In this document: one piece after another, positions 1 through 7,152 of the stretch
Layout of the letters: every line of letters begins with the position of its first letter
How positions within the stretch are numbered: position 1 is the stretch's first letter
NCBI GenBank assembly: GCA_934662525.1
Contig: CAKUKJ010000049.1
Span: 1 to 10,515 of the forward strand
Length of the DNA: 10,515 nucleotides
Source of the DNA: an uncultured Coriobacteriales bacterium
GTDB lineage: Bacteria > Actinomycetota > Coriobacteriia > Coriobacteriales > UMGS124
Direction: 5' to 3'
Position numbers and translations under genes: made by a program
The notes under the pieces: generated by a model
What the model saw: only the letters and a program-made list of their open reading frames with translations
What the model was told of the DNA's origin: nothing
Databases searched by the model: none

Positions 1-495
1 CGTCAGGAACGTGATGAGGACGAGCTTGAGCACGACGCCCTCAATCTGGCTATAGATGCCCATGACGGCGACGGCCGCAGGCACGAAAAAGATTGCCATG
101 TTGTCGAGCAAAAAGTCAGCCGCGTCGGAGATGCACTCCATCTTGATGACGCCACCGAGCATGAAGACGAGCAACAGCACCATCGAGCAGATGTTGGAGG
201 GCACGTCGATGGGCAACACGTCGCTGATTTGCTCACCGGCAAGGCATACGGCCACGATAAGACCGAGCTGGAGCACGATGCGCCAAACCTTGCGCACGGC
301 CGCTACGATCGTCTCGGCCACAGGGCGCGAATAACGGTGCTGCAGCGCGCCCGAGGTCGAGTTGAGCTCATTCTCGCGCAAGGGAGACTGCAGCAACGGC
401 GCGGCGTCTCCCAAGCCCTCGCGTGCCGCCGCCTGGGCGACGACCTCTTCGTCTATCTTCTCCGCCTGCAACTCGGCGGCCTGTTCTTCATTCAT
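1..495 (-). CDS. CidA/LrgA family holin-like membrane protein, partial (C-terminus beyond left edge)
   Basis: This frame is open from an ATG at 495 to the left edge, giving 165 residues without a stop. Residues about 72-165 match the CidA/LrgA family: a first membrane segment (LGLIVAVCLAGEQIS, about 72-91), the re-entry at DVPSN followed by a second hydrophobic segment (about 102-117, ending GGVIKME), the family-typical stretch SDAADFLLDNMAIFFVPA (123-140), and the start of a fourth segment. Family members are small inner-membrane proteins linked to murein hydrolase control, lysis or overflow metabolite transport, often encoded just before an LrgB/CidB partner, which would lie off the window. 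The first 60 or so residues are an acidic, Ala/Glu-rich cytoplasmic extension; usual members are about 110-150 residues in total. The Shine-Dalgarno site is weak, so a different start is possible. Family confidence is high; the physiological role is inferred. Confidence 0.85.
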   Translation of the reverse strand, partial: MNEEQAAELQAEKIDEEVVAQAAAREGLGDAAPLLQSPLRENELNSTSGALQHRYSRPVAETIVAAVRKVWRIVLQLGLIVAVCLAGEQISDVLPIDVPSNICSMVLLLVFMLGGVIKMECISDAADFLLDNMAIFFVPAAVAVMGIYSQIEGVVLKLVLITFLT

Positions 496-633
496 CTCGC
501 AAACCCGTCTCTCGGCACTCCGAACCGGTTTGCCCGGAGTTAAAGCCCGACACGATACCCCTTGCGTGCGCGCCGCCGACAGAGGTTGCGAGAAACTACC
601 CGCTCTTCAAATTGCTGGCAAAGAACGGCCACA

Positions 634-674
634 TTCTTGCCAAAAACCAGCTAGACAGCGGTTTTTGGCAAGAA
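634..674. repeat. 15-bp perfect inverted repeat upstream of the CidA/LrgA gene
   Basis: TTCTTGCCAAAAACC (634-648) and its exact complement GGTTTTTGGCAAGAA (660-674) flank an 11-base spacer. After a small bulge the pairing resumes with CGGCC (626-630) against GGCCG (677-681). It lies between the end of the small partition gene and the start of the CidA/LrgA gene. Neither side has the T-run of a classical intrinsic terminator, although the stem contains A5/T5. It could be an operator, a terminator variant or a remnant of mobile DNA. The repeat is certain; its role is not known. Confidence 0.8.
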
Positions 675-729
675 GAGGCCGACGTGTCCTTGCATGATTT
701 GTTCTTGCATTACACGCATATTAATAGAA

Positions 730-777
730 ATATGCCTATATGCGTATCTGAATTCTCGCTTACGCATATAGGCATAT
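730..777. repeat. 17-bp perfect inverted repeat, candidate centromere-like or operator site
   Basis: ATATGCCTATATGCGTA (730-746) and TACGCATATAGGCATAT (761-777) are exact complements separated by 14 bases. The site lies in an AT-rich patch (about 700-790) just past the stop of the ribbon-helix-helix gene. Its inner 10-mer ATAGGCATAT (768-777, and inverted at 730-739) recurs at 1165-1174 on the other side of that gene. Small RHH partition proteins are known to bind short repeated or inverted sites as both centromere and operator, so a parS-like role is a reasonable inference. A weak hairpin (793-808, CCGCT/AGCGG) sits between this repeat and the gene end. Confidence 0.6.
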
Positions 778-829
778 GTACAGTAATTAATGCCGCTTGC
801 CGCAGCGGCCGGCGTCGTGCGCCAGCGAT

Positions 830-1108
830 CTAAAGCGAGTCGATGAACCCGCGCAGAAGGTCGCTCACCGTCGTGTCGTTCTCAAGGGCATAGCGCTTCA
901 CCTTGAGAGCCTGCTCGCGCGAGACGATGATGCACAGGCGTTGGTCCTTACCCCTCTTTGAGACGGAGGGCTCCGCTTCCACAACAACCGGAGCAACGGG
1001 CGCGGGAGGCACGGCAACCTTGTGCCCCGACACTCCCGACGGCATGCCAAGGCGCGCCATGCGCTCTGCCGCTTCCTGCTCAACGGACTTCGACGTTACC
1101 TTTGCCAT
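830..1108 (-). CDS. small ribbon-helix-helix protein, probable partition partner of ParA
   Basis: A 92-residue protein encoded after parA on the same strand. Residues 1-25 are polar and partly helical, 26-50 form an Ala/Pro/Val-rich linker, and 55-92 look like a ribbon-helix-helix fold: a short beta strand (QRLCIIVSREQ) followed by two helices (ALKVKRYALEN and VSDLLRGFIDSL). Small proteins of this type next to a ParA without a DNA-binding domain are the ParB-like partners of type Ib partition systems; they bind the centromere and often repress the operon. I chose the ATG at 1108 because a GGATGG sequence sits 4 bases upstream; an in-frame ATG at 1126 would add six residues. A 171-base gap holding an inverted repeat separates it from parA. 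Partition role is inferred from context; the gene itself is well supported. Confidence 0.75.
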   Translation of the reverse strand: MAKVTSKSVEQEAAERMARLGMPSGVSGHKVAVPPAPVAPVVVEAEPSVSKRGKDQRLCIIVSREQALKVKRYALENDTTVSDLLRGFIDSL

Positions 1109-1159
1109 CTCGCCATCCATTCTCATCGCTGTATCGCATCATCGCTTCATACACAGAAA

Positions 1160-1206
1160 AGCACATAGGCATATTGGCATATTACTCACCAGAATGCTTA
1201 TGTGCT
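1160..1206. repeat. imperfect inverted repeat upstream of the RHH gene
   Basis: AGCACATAGGCAT (1160-1172) faces ATGCTTATGTGCT (1194-1206), complementary at 12 of 13 positions. The AT-rich patch also holds the direct pair GGCATAT (1168-1174 and 1176-1182) and further TATATG/GCATAT words to about 1234. It shares ATAGGCATAT with the perfect repeat at 730-777. It lies in the 5' region of the RHH gene, where an autoregulatory operator or a partition site would be expected. Confidence 0.55.
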
Positions 1207-1279
1207 TATATGAATAGCAGTACATCTGCATATAAAGAAAGGAACGGCGCAACAACCTGCAAGAAGTCAATGTCAAGGC

Positions 1280-2053
1280 TTATTCGGTCGTCCACCCCAT
1301 GTCGGCGAGCAGTTCATCGACAAACGACTCGTAATCGCGGGCCGGGGCCGACGTGGGAGCGAACTCCACGATGGGCTTGCCTGCGGCGTGGGCCTCCTCG
1401 ACGCGCACGGCCTCGCGAATCTTGGTGCTGAAGAGCTTGCAGTTGAGCTGGCCGGCCATGGCCTCGGCCTCAAGGATGCTCACCTTCGCGTTGTTGGTCT
1501 GGCGATGGTACTTGGTGAGGAGGATGCCGGCAACCTGGAGGCCTGGGTTGGTGAACTCGCGCACGTCGGCAATCGTCTGGGCGAGCTGCGTGATGCCCTT
1601 CGTTGCCAAGAAGGAAGATGTCGTGGGGATGACGACATAGTCGGCGGCGGTGAGCGCCATCGTCACGAGCAGGCCGAGCGAAGGGGAGCAGTCGATGACG
1701 CATAGGTCGTATTGATCCGAAATCTTCGCAAGCGCCCTCTTGAGGCGGGCCGGCCCGTTGAGAACGCCGAGCAGCTCCTTCTCAGCCGAGGCGAGAGTAA
1801 TCTCGGCAGGGAGAAGGTCGGCTCCGTCGCGGTGGAGAATCGTCTGTGCGATGTCGGCGCTGCCCATGAGAACCTCATAGACCGTGTCCCGGTCGTAGGT
1901 GGACTCGCCGAGCACATCGGTCAGGTTGCCCTGGGGGTCGAGGTCGACGCACAGCACGCGCGCCCCGCGGGCCGCCACGCTCGACGCGACCGCCGCCACC
2001 GTGGTCGTCTTGCAGACGCCGCCCTTCTGATTGCACACCGCAACTGTTTGCAT
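1280..2053 (-). CDS. parA: ParA family partition ATPase with a Cys in the P-loop
   Basis: A 257-residue ParA/Soj-type ATPase that would drive segregation of the replicon by ATP-dependent binding to the nucleoid. It carries a deviant Walker A at residues 10-16 (KGGVCKT), the A' motif VDLDPQGN (37-43, Asp39), the Walker B region VIDCSPSLG (119-127, Asp121), and the usual C-terminal part (ILLTKYHRQTN, about 177-187). There is no N-terminal DNA-binding domain, which fits type Ib systems paired with a small RHH partner. Start: the ATG at 2053 has GGAGGAA (2057-2063) just upstream and begins directly at the conserved MQTVAVCNQKGG; an upstream ATG at 2098 would add 15 residues lacking family support. 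Odd point: residue 14 is Cys (codon at 2012-2014) where nearly all ParA proteins have Gly. The frame is otherwise intact. Transcribed away from the replication genes. Confidence 0.93.
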   Translation of the reverse strand: MQTVAVCNQKGGVCKTTTVAAVASSVAARGARVLCVDLDPQGNLTDVLGESTYDRDTVYEVLMGSADIAQTILHRDGADLLPAEITLASAEKELLGVLNGPARLKRALAKISDQYDLCVIDCSPSLGLLVTMALTAADYVVIPTTSSFLATKGITQLAQTIADVREFTNPGLQVAGILLTKYHRQTNNAKVSILEAEAMAGQLNCKLFSTKIREAVRVEEAHAAGKPIVEFAPTSAPARDYESFVDELLADMGWTTE

Positions 2054-2400
2054 AACTTCCTCCGAACCTACGAGCCGTCTCGTTGAAACTGTCGGCACAT
2101 GATACGAAGGTTGCCGGACAGATATTACTTTTCATGAATGCATATCAGAGTAAATCCACATGGTTACATGTATGGATATATGAATTTATTAAAGGTCATA
2201 CTTCCAAGCAAAGCTGATGTAGGTGTTTGTTTGCTAATTTAACTGGTATTTTATAATCTTCACTGGCCTTTATATACATATATATAAAACCAACCATATA
2301 TAGATATATGTATAACTTTACATTCTCATATTACAGCAATAGGCTTATATGTATAAGAGTATTTCTATATATTCTTATCTAAGAGACAACTAGAAGATTG
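2054..2400. other. AT-rich non-coding region between parA and the repeat array
   Basis: About 350 bases without a plausible gene. The parA-proximal part (2054-2120) holds its ribosome binding site. From about 2120 the sequence is strongly AT-rich with many CATATA/TATATG words, for example ATGCATAT near 2140, and nearly continuous TA-rich sequence at 2270-2320. It probably contains the parA promoter and may supply a DNA-unwinding element beside the repeat array. No single convincing -35/-10 pair was found, and no DnaA box matching TTATCCACA was seen. Confidence 0.5.
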
Positions 2401-2410
2401 CTTGGAGCCC

Positions 2411-3322
2411 ACAAACCGAAACATGGCGATTCAAGAAGAAATCGGTAATAAACGACAACGCCCTTCGCCGGCCAAACGGAAACAAACCGCGACATGCAAG
2501 CAATTGCCCAGCCGTAATAAACCGCTACGCGCCCACAGGGGGACCGCTGCATCGAAGTGCGACATAGAGGGGCCCGTTTGCAGACGAATAAACGTAATAA
2601 ACCACCACACCGCGAAGCATTAGCGTGACAGGCAAAAACCGCAACAATCCGCGACGCCCCATGGAGGGAGAAACGCAATAATCCGCGATGTTCACCAACG
2701 GCGTCAGACTACACAGACAGCCAGTTTACCTGCAAATATATCAAAGCCCTCCGCAATAAACCGCAACGGTTTTCGTTCTCGCAAACGGTAACAAACAGCA
2801 ACGCGCAGCCCCGCTCAGCCTCGACACGGGCATCCAACCGGGAGGAAAACGGTCGAAAAAGAGTAATAAACGGCCACACCAGCCCGCATTGCAGAATGCC
2901 CCACCAACGGAAATATGCCGCGAAGCAAAGATATATGCGGAACGTCGGCAGAACCGGTAATAAAACGCGAAGCGGAAAACAACCGCCAAGGGGACAGGAC
3001 CATGCCAGCAGCCTGCAAAAACGGTTGAAACGAAACCCTGGACGCGTAACAAACCGCGACGCTCGAACCAAAGCCCACATCCAGAGAAACGGTAATAACC
3101 GCGCACGGGCATAACTTGCGCCGATGCAGTAACAAACCGCCACACTATATATGGCGAAACGCTTGGCACCCAGCGTCAGACCGCACCAAAATACCTGGTA
3201 GATGGCGTATTTCTCACTCATGGAGATTCAAGGGAAATTCTTGCGAAATTAAGCGCGACACAGGCGAAACAAACCGTGAACCATCGGCAACAACCCGCGA
3301 CCGAAAGCGAATAAACCGCGAT
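2411..3322 (+). repeat. array of degenerate 15-bp direct repeats (iteron-like), candidate replication origin
   Basis: At least 16 same-orientation copies of a motif close to GTAATAAACCGCGAC are readable by eye. Copies start at about 2445, 2479, 2514, 2594, 2641, 2675, 2753, 2788, 2863, 2957, 3046, 3092, 3129, 3266, 3287 and 3308; a weaker one lies at 2411. Examples are GTAATAAACCGCTAC (2514-2528), GCAATAAACCGCAAC (2753-2767), GTAACAAACCGCGAC (3046-3060) and GTAACAAACCGCCAC (3129-3143). Many are preceded by AAACG. Spacing is irregular, with about 34-37 bases common and longer gaps of 75-95. No convincing gene lies here on either strand. Position directly upstream of a primase-helicase and near a probable initiator gene fits an iteron origin. 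The repeats are seen directly; the origin role is inference. Confidence 0.7.
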
Positions 3323-3378
3323 GCGCCTCTGGTCAAAACAACACCCTCTACGTCGAAAAACACGCGAAGGCTCAAAAG

Positions 3379-3418
3379 CTGTATGTTTTTGTAAGTACCC
3401 GAAGGTACTTACATACAG
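3379..3418. repeat. hairpin upstream of the primase-helicase gene
   Basis: TGTAAGTACC (3390-3399) pairs perfectly with GGTACTTACA (3404-3413) around a four-base CGAA loop. CTGTA (3379-3383) can extend the stem against TACAG (3414-3418) with a six-base bulge. On the minus strand the loop reads TTCG closed by C-G, the very stable UUCG tetraloop type. No T-run follows on either strand, so a simple terminator is unlikely. It may be an operator, an RNA leader structure or a single-strand origin element between the repeat array and the primase gene. Confidence 0.6.
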
Positions 3419-3485
3419 GTAAAGCCGGACCAAGCAAACCCAAAACAAAAATCAAGTAGAATCTTACAGCGCAAAGGAGCAGAAG

Positions 3486-5429
3486 ATGACAGACGAGTAC
3501 AGCGAAGTTAAAAACAAGGCCAGCCTTGCAGACTATGCCAACCAAAAACTCGAACACGTCACGGGCGGTTTGGTATGCCCCTGCTGCGGCAGCGGAAAAG
3601 GCCCAAAGAGAACGCCGGCCTTTTCCATAAAGGGGCAGCGATGGAAGTGCTTTGCCTGTCAGGCAGGCGGAGACATCTTCGACTTGGCCGGGGCCATCAA
3701 CAACACGCAAGACAAACAGGAGCAACTCCGCGCCATAAAGGAATGGCTCGGACTATGCAACGCTGTACGGAAACCAGACAAAAGAAAGCCAGCTCAGACA
3801 ACCGAACGGTCAGACAACAAGGAAAGCCTCGACAACAACCGCGAACGCAACGGCCACTACGTACGGCTTTGCCAAGCAAACATTGAAAACCCCGAGGTTG
3901 CCGCTTATCTCGCATCGCGCGGAATGGACCTCGAAACAGCACGGGCAGACGGCTTGGGGTACGACGCGGTCACCAAACGCCTTGTCATTCCCTGGTCGGG
4001 GTCGGACTACTACTGGATAGGACGCGACATCACGGGCGCGTCCCCACGCAAGTATGACAAACCGAAATCAGCGGAAATCGGTTCACAGCCTGTCTGGAAC
4101 CCCGAGGCACTGCGCCACACAAGCTATTTCGTAGTCGAGGGCCCCATGGATGCCCTGGCGGTCTCAAGGCTTGGGTTTCCGGCTGTCGCACTTGGGGGAG
4201 TCGGTACGGCCTCCCTCATCGAGGAGGCGCTCCGCATTCGCTCGAAATCGTGCGCAGTCCTCATGCTTGACGGCGACGAGCCGGGACGGAAGGCCCAGGA
4301 ACGCGCGAAAACCGCGTTCGAAAAGGCCGGCCTTGTCTGCATGGAGTATCAAGGCGAACGCTTTGCCAAGGATGCCGATGAGATGTGGGTGAAAGACCCC
4401 ACTCTCCTCAAAAAGGAGCTGCAAAAGGCGTTTGATGAAGCAAACGAGGTGGCCCACCAGGTAAATGCCGAACGCCAGGCAAAGCTCTTCAAGACCCTTC
4501 GCCCGGCCGACACTGCAAAGACCGCGCTCGACCTGCTTGAAAGCCCACAAAAGATGCCTTGTGCGCCCACAGGGATCCCTGCGCTCGACGACATGCTCGA
4601 CGGGGGTCTTCGCACAGGGCTCCATGTCCTTGCGGCCGCCTCGTCGCTCGGCAAGACCACGCTCGCAACTCAGATGGCCGACGCGATTGCGCAGGCAGGG
4701 ATTGACGTCCTCTACGTGACGCTCGAGCAGTCGGCACGCGACCTCGTTGCCAAGTCGGTGGCGCGCCTGTGCTTCGGGCAGACGGGAGGGGCGGAGTGTA
4801 TCGCGACGCGAGAGATGTCCGATGCCGCCCAGCGGGTTGGTTGGTCAAACGAGCGCGTTCAGGCATTCGAGCATGCGGCACGGGGGTACGCGTCTCTCAT
4901 CGCCCCCAAGGTCGAAATTCTCGAAGGCGTCGGCCGCACGTCTGCCCTCGACATCGCCGGATACGCCACGTGCATGGCTGAGCAGGGGAAGAAGCCTGTC
5001 GTGTTCGTTGACTACCTGCAGCTTCTCTCAAGCGATGTCACCCAAGACGAGCGCCTCTCCATCTCGCGCAGCGTCTCCGACCTGCGGCAGCTTGCGCGCG
5101 ATCTCGACACGCCCGTTGTGTGCATATCGGCCGTGCGCAGGGATGCCTACCTCATGCCCGTGACGCTCGACGCGATGAAGGAGTCGGGCGCCATCGAGTA
5201 CGGGGCCGACACGGTGTTAGGTCTGCAGGTGGCGGGGGTCGATATGGGGCAGACTGCAGGCCCCGACCGCAAGGCGCGCAGCGAGGCCGACAGGCGCAGC
5301 CGTGCGGGAAGGGCCGCTGAGCAGCGCGACGTGGAGCTTGTCGTGCTCAAGCAGCGCGACGGCCGCGTCCATGGGGTCGACCAGGCGATTCGGTTGACGT
5401 TCATTCCGCAGGCAAGCGTGTTCATCTAA
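3486..5429 (+). CDS. bifunctional DNA primase-helicase (zinc finger, TOPRIM, DnaB-like ATPase)
   Basis: A 647-residue fusion expected to unwind DNA and synthesise primers at the fork of this replicon. Residues 31-58 form a primase-type zinc finger (Cys31, Cys33, Cys34, Cys55, Cys58; WKCFACQAGGD). Residues about 213-300 are a TOPRIM domain with EGPMD (218-222) and DGDEPG (262-267), the metal-binding acidic residues. Residues about 360-647 are a RecA/DnaB-type helicase: Walker A AAASSLGKTT (383-392, Lys390), the LEQS stretch (413-416), Walker B VVFVDYLQLL (505-514, Asp509), and ESGAIEYGADTVLGL (566-580), which matches the DnaB motif with a degenerate end. The layout resembles phage T7 gp4 and plasmid or phage primase-helicases. 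Start ATG 3486 follows AAAGGAG (3473-3479) at six bases. The first third is A-rich and T-poor like the upstream array, while the helicase half has GC-rich codon use. Confidence 0.93.
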   Translation: MTDEYSEVKNKASLADYANQKLEHVTGGLVCPCCGSGKGPKRTPAFSIKGQRWKCFACQAGGDIFDLAGAINNTQDKQEQLRAIKEWLGLCNAVRKPDKRKPAQTTERSDNKESLDNNRERNGHYVRLCQANIENPEVAAYLASRGMDLETARADGLGYDAVTKRLVIPWSGSDYYWIGRDITGASPRKYDKPKSAEIGSQPVWNPEALRHTSYFVVEGPMDALAVSRLGFPAVALGGVGTASLIEEALRIRSKSCAVLMLDGDEPGRKAQERAKTAFEKAGLVCMEYQGERFAKDADEMWVKDPTLLKKELQKAFDEANEVAHQVNAERQAKLFKTLRPADTAKTALDLLESPQKMPCAPTGIPALDDMLDGGLRTGLHVLAAASSLGKTTLATQMADAIAQAGIDVLYVTLEQSARDLVAKSVARLCFGQTGGAECIATREMSDAAQRVGWSNERVQAFEHAARGYASLIAPKVEILEGVGRTSALDIAGYATCMAEQGKKPVVFVDYLQLLSSDVTQDERLSISRSVSDLRQLARDLDTPVVCISAVRRDAYLMPVTLDAMKESGAIEYGADTVLGLQVAGVDMGQTAGPDRKARSEADRRSRAGRAAEQRDVELVVLKQRDGRVHGVDQAIRLTFIPQASVFI

Positions 5430-5487
5430 GGGAGAGGGGTGTACGCGCAGCAAATCCCCTTTTGGGTATCTGGGGAAAGGGCAAGGC

Positions 5488-7092
5488 TTGCGCGTCAAGC
5501 GCGACCTGGCCGGACGTGTCCTGTTAGAATCTACCGCATTCGAACGGTTGGAAAGGCGGCGGCAGGGCGTGGCAAACGAGATTCTGAAATGGGATGAGGA
5601 CACCCGCAACGCGATAGTAAGGGCGCGCGACACCGGCGCCAAGCTGGCGGGTCGCTTCACGGGCGAGGTCCTGAAGAACCTGCGTGACAATTACGCTGAG
5701 GGTATCGCCAAGGTCCCGGCCGAGGTCTGGGCGTTCCCCTACAGTGCCACCCCCCTGCCTGCCATGTGCGACGAGAGCGTCTATATGGCCGTGGAGCACG
5801 GCTGGATTTCGGAGAAAGAGGGCATCGAGGCGGTCGGCGAGGGCTGGAAGCCGTTCTCTGGGTCGCTGCGCAACGTCAACGGCGATTGGATGGCCGTGAC
5901 GAAGGCTCTCGAAGACGGCACCATCCGCCATGTCACCAAGAGCGGTGGCGACGAGCTGTGGCCCACGCACAACCGCCAGGCCGATCTCTCCGAGGTCGTC
6001 TCGGTGCTGCGGGGCGCGAAGCTGCAGCTCAACCTGCCCACGCCCACCCTGCGCGACGACGTGACGTCGACGGCCACGAAGTACCAGCTGCTCTGCGCGC
6101 TTGTGTTCATGGGATACGGGCCGGTCATCTACCCTCTCGTGCGCCAGAAGCTCGGACGAATGCGCTCGCTCACGACGCCACAGGTCACGGTGGCAAACGA
6201 CAAGGTCTCCAAGGCCGTGTTCGGCCGGGGCAAGGAACATGTGGAGGCTGCGAACTACTTTGCCGCCTCGGACGGCGCGTCCATGCAGCTTGCCACGGGC
6301 AAGGGCATGTCGGTGGGCGTGTCGCTTGAAAGCGCGTTCCCCCTCGAGGCCGACCCGGCGACATACATGCTCTCCGATGTGGACCGTTTCTGGCTCGACG
6401 GCCTCTCCTCGCTCGCCTGGGACGGGCACAGCAAGTTCAACGGAAGCGACATCCTTGCGCTCATGGGTTACACGCGCCCGCGCGCGGAGGGCTGCCGCGA
6501 GACGATGCGCGAGGCCTATGACTCGGTGGTGCGGCTCACGAACACGCGCATCTCCATCGACACGTCGGGCGAGATGCGCGCCTTCGACGGTTCGGCGCCC
6601 AACATCTCCTCCGAGCCGGTGGTAAACGCCCACACCGCGCTCATCATGGGCGACGACGGTGAGATGGTCGATTTCGTCGTCCAACTCAACGTTCGCAACG
6701 ACGAGCCCCTCTCGGCGCTGCCCTTGGCCATCTACGCCTACAGCAAGCGCCAGCTGCTCACGTTCTCCCGCGACGACTTCCGGTTCGACGGCCTGCGCCT
6801 GTCCACCGAGCACCGCCGCATGTGGCTCTACGTGCTGCGCCGCCTGCGTGAGAAGGGCACTTCGAACACCATCGTCTTCAAGACCATGTTCGACGAGATG
6901 GGCCTTGACCCTGACCGCTCGAAGAAGTCGCGCATGCTCAAGCAGCTGCGCGCCATGCTCGACATGCGCATGTCCGAGCACCGCCTCATCAAGTCCTACG
7001 GCTGGAACACCGGCGCCGCCAACGTCGCCCGCTCCGTCACCATCGAGCCCCTCCCCGAGTCGAGCAAGGCCAAGGCGAAGGCGGGGAAGTAG
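5488..7092 (+). CDS. probable replication initiator with two predicted winged-helix regions; N-terminal half unrecognised
   Basis: A 534-residue protein with strongly coding-like composition but no family I can name with certainty. The C-terminal part reads like a plasmid initiator with two winged-helix units: residues about 296-358 (DVDRFWLDGLSSLAWDG, then ILALMGYTRP and a long helix ending RLTNTRISID), and about 440-505 (HRRMWLYVLRRLREKG, then IVFKTMFDEMGLDP and a basic recognition helix). The tail (525-534) is Lys/Ala rich. Residues 1-290 are unassigned. It follows the primase-helicase on the same strand with a 58-base gap, so co-transcription is likely. The longest frame starts with TTG at 5488, preceded by GGGGAAAGG; a GTG at 5569 would give a shorter protein and may be the true start. 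An initiator acting on the 2411-3322 array is inference. Alternatively it is another DNA-binding replication or regulatory protein. Confidence 0.6.
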   Translation: MRVKRDLAGRVLLESTAFERLERRRQGVANEILKWDEDTRNAIVRARDTGAKLAGRFTGEVLKNLRDNYAEGIAKVPAEVWAFPYSATPLPAMCDESVYMAVEHGWISEKEGIEAVGEGWKPFSGSLRNVNGDWMAVTKALEDGTIRHVTKSGGDELWPTHNRQADLSEVVSVLRGAKLQLNLPTPTLRDDVTSTATKYQLLCALVFMGYGPVIYPLVRQKLGRMRSLTTPQVTVANDKVSKAVFGRGKEHVEAANYFAASDGASMQLATGKGMSVGVSLESAFPLEADPATYMLSDVDRFWLDGLSSLAWDGHSKFNGSDILALMGYTRPRAEGCRETMREAYDSVVRLTNTRISIDTSGEMRAFDGSAPNISSEPVVNAHTALIMGDDGEMVDFVVQLNVRNDEPLSALPLAIYAYSKRQLLTFSRDDFRFDGLRLSTEHRRMWLYVLRRLREKGTSNTIVFKTMFDEMGLDPDRSKKSRMLKQLRAMLDMRMSEHRLIKSYGWNTGAANVARSVTIEPLPESSKAKAKAGK

Positions 7093-7152
7093 GCCGAGTG
7101 GACTTCTGTGGGTTTCTGAGGTGAAGGCAAGAAAGTAACTTAGGTTTCAAAA

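Noticed and set aside
423..833. 136-residue plus-strand frame spanning the two inverted repeats left of the partition genes
   Set aside because: It overlaps the CidA/LrgA start on the other strand, and its repeated LAKNGHILAKNQ look comes from the inverted-repeat DNA; no start signal or family similarity.
2402..3114. Small plus-strand frames of 72-73 residues within the repeat array
   Set aside because: Lys/Asn/Arg-rich translations of the A-rich repeats, without ribosome binding sites.
2709..3221. 170-residue open frame on the minus strand (and two overlapping ones) within the repeat array
   Set aside because: The hydrophobic, repetitive protein (recurrent VAVYY-like words) is what translation of the T-rich complement of the repeats gives. 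No ribosome binding site or family resemblance was seen.
2411..3322. Reading the repeats as a CRISPR array
   Set aside because: Repeats are short (about 15 bases), degenerate and irregularly spaced, and no cas gene is present.
5431..5464. Possible terminator between primase-helicase and putative initiator (AGGGG/CCCCT then TTTT)
   Set aside because: Only five base pairs with a loop of more than 15 bases; too weak to call, and the two genes look co-transcribed.
5524..6981. 485-residue open frame on the minus strand opposite the putative initiator
   Set aside because: A His/Arg/Val-rich antisense frame typical of GC-rich codon bias; the plus-strand frame has far more protein-like sequence and fits its neighbours.
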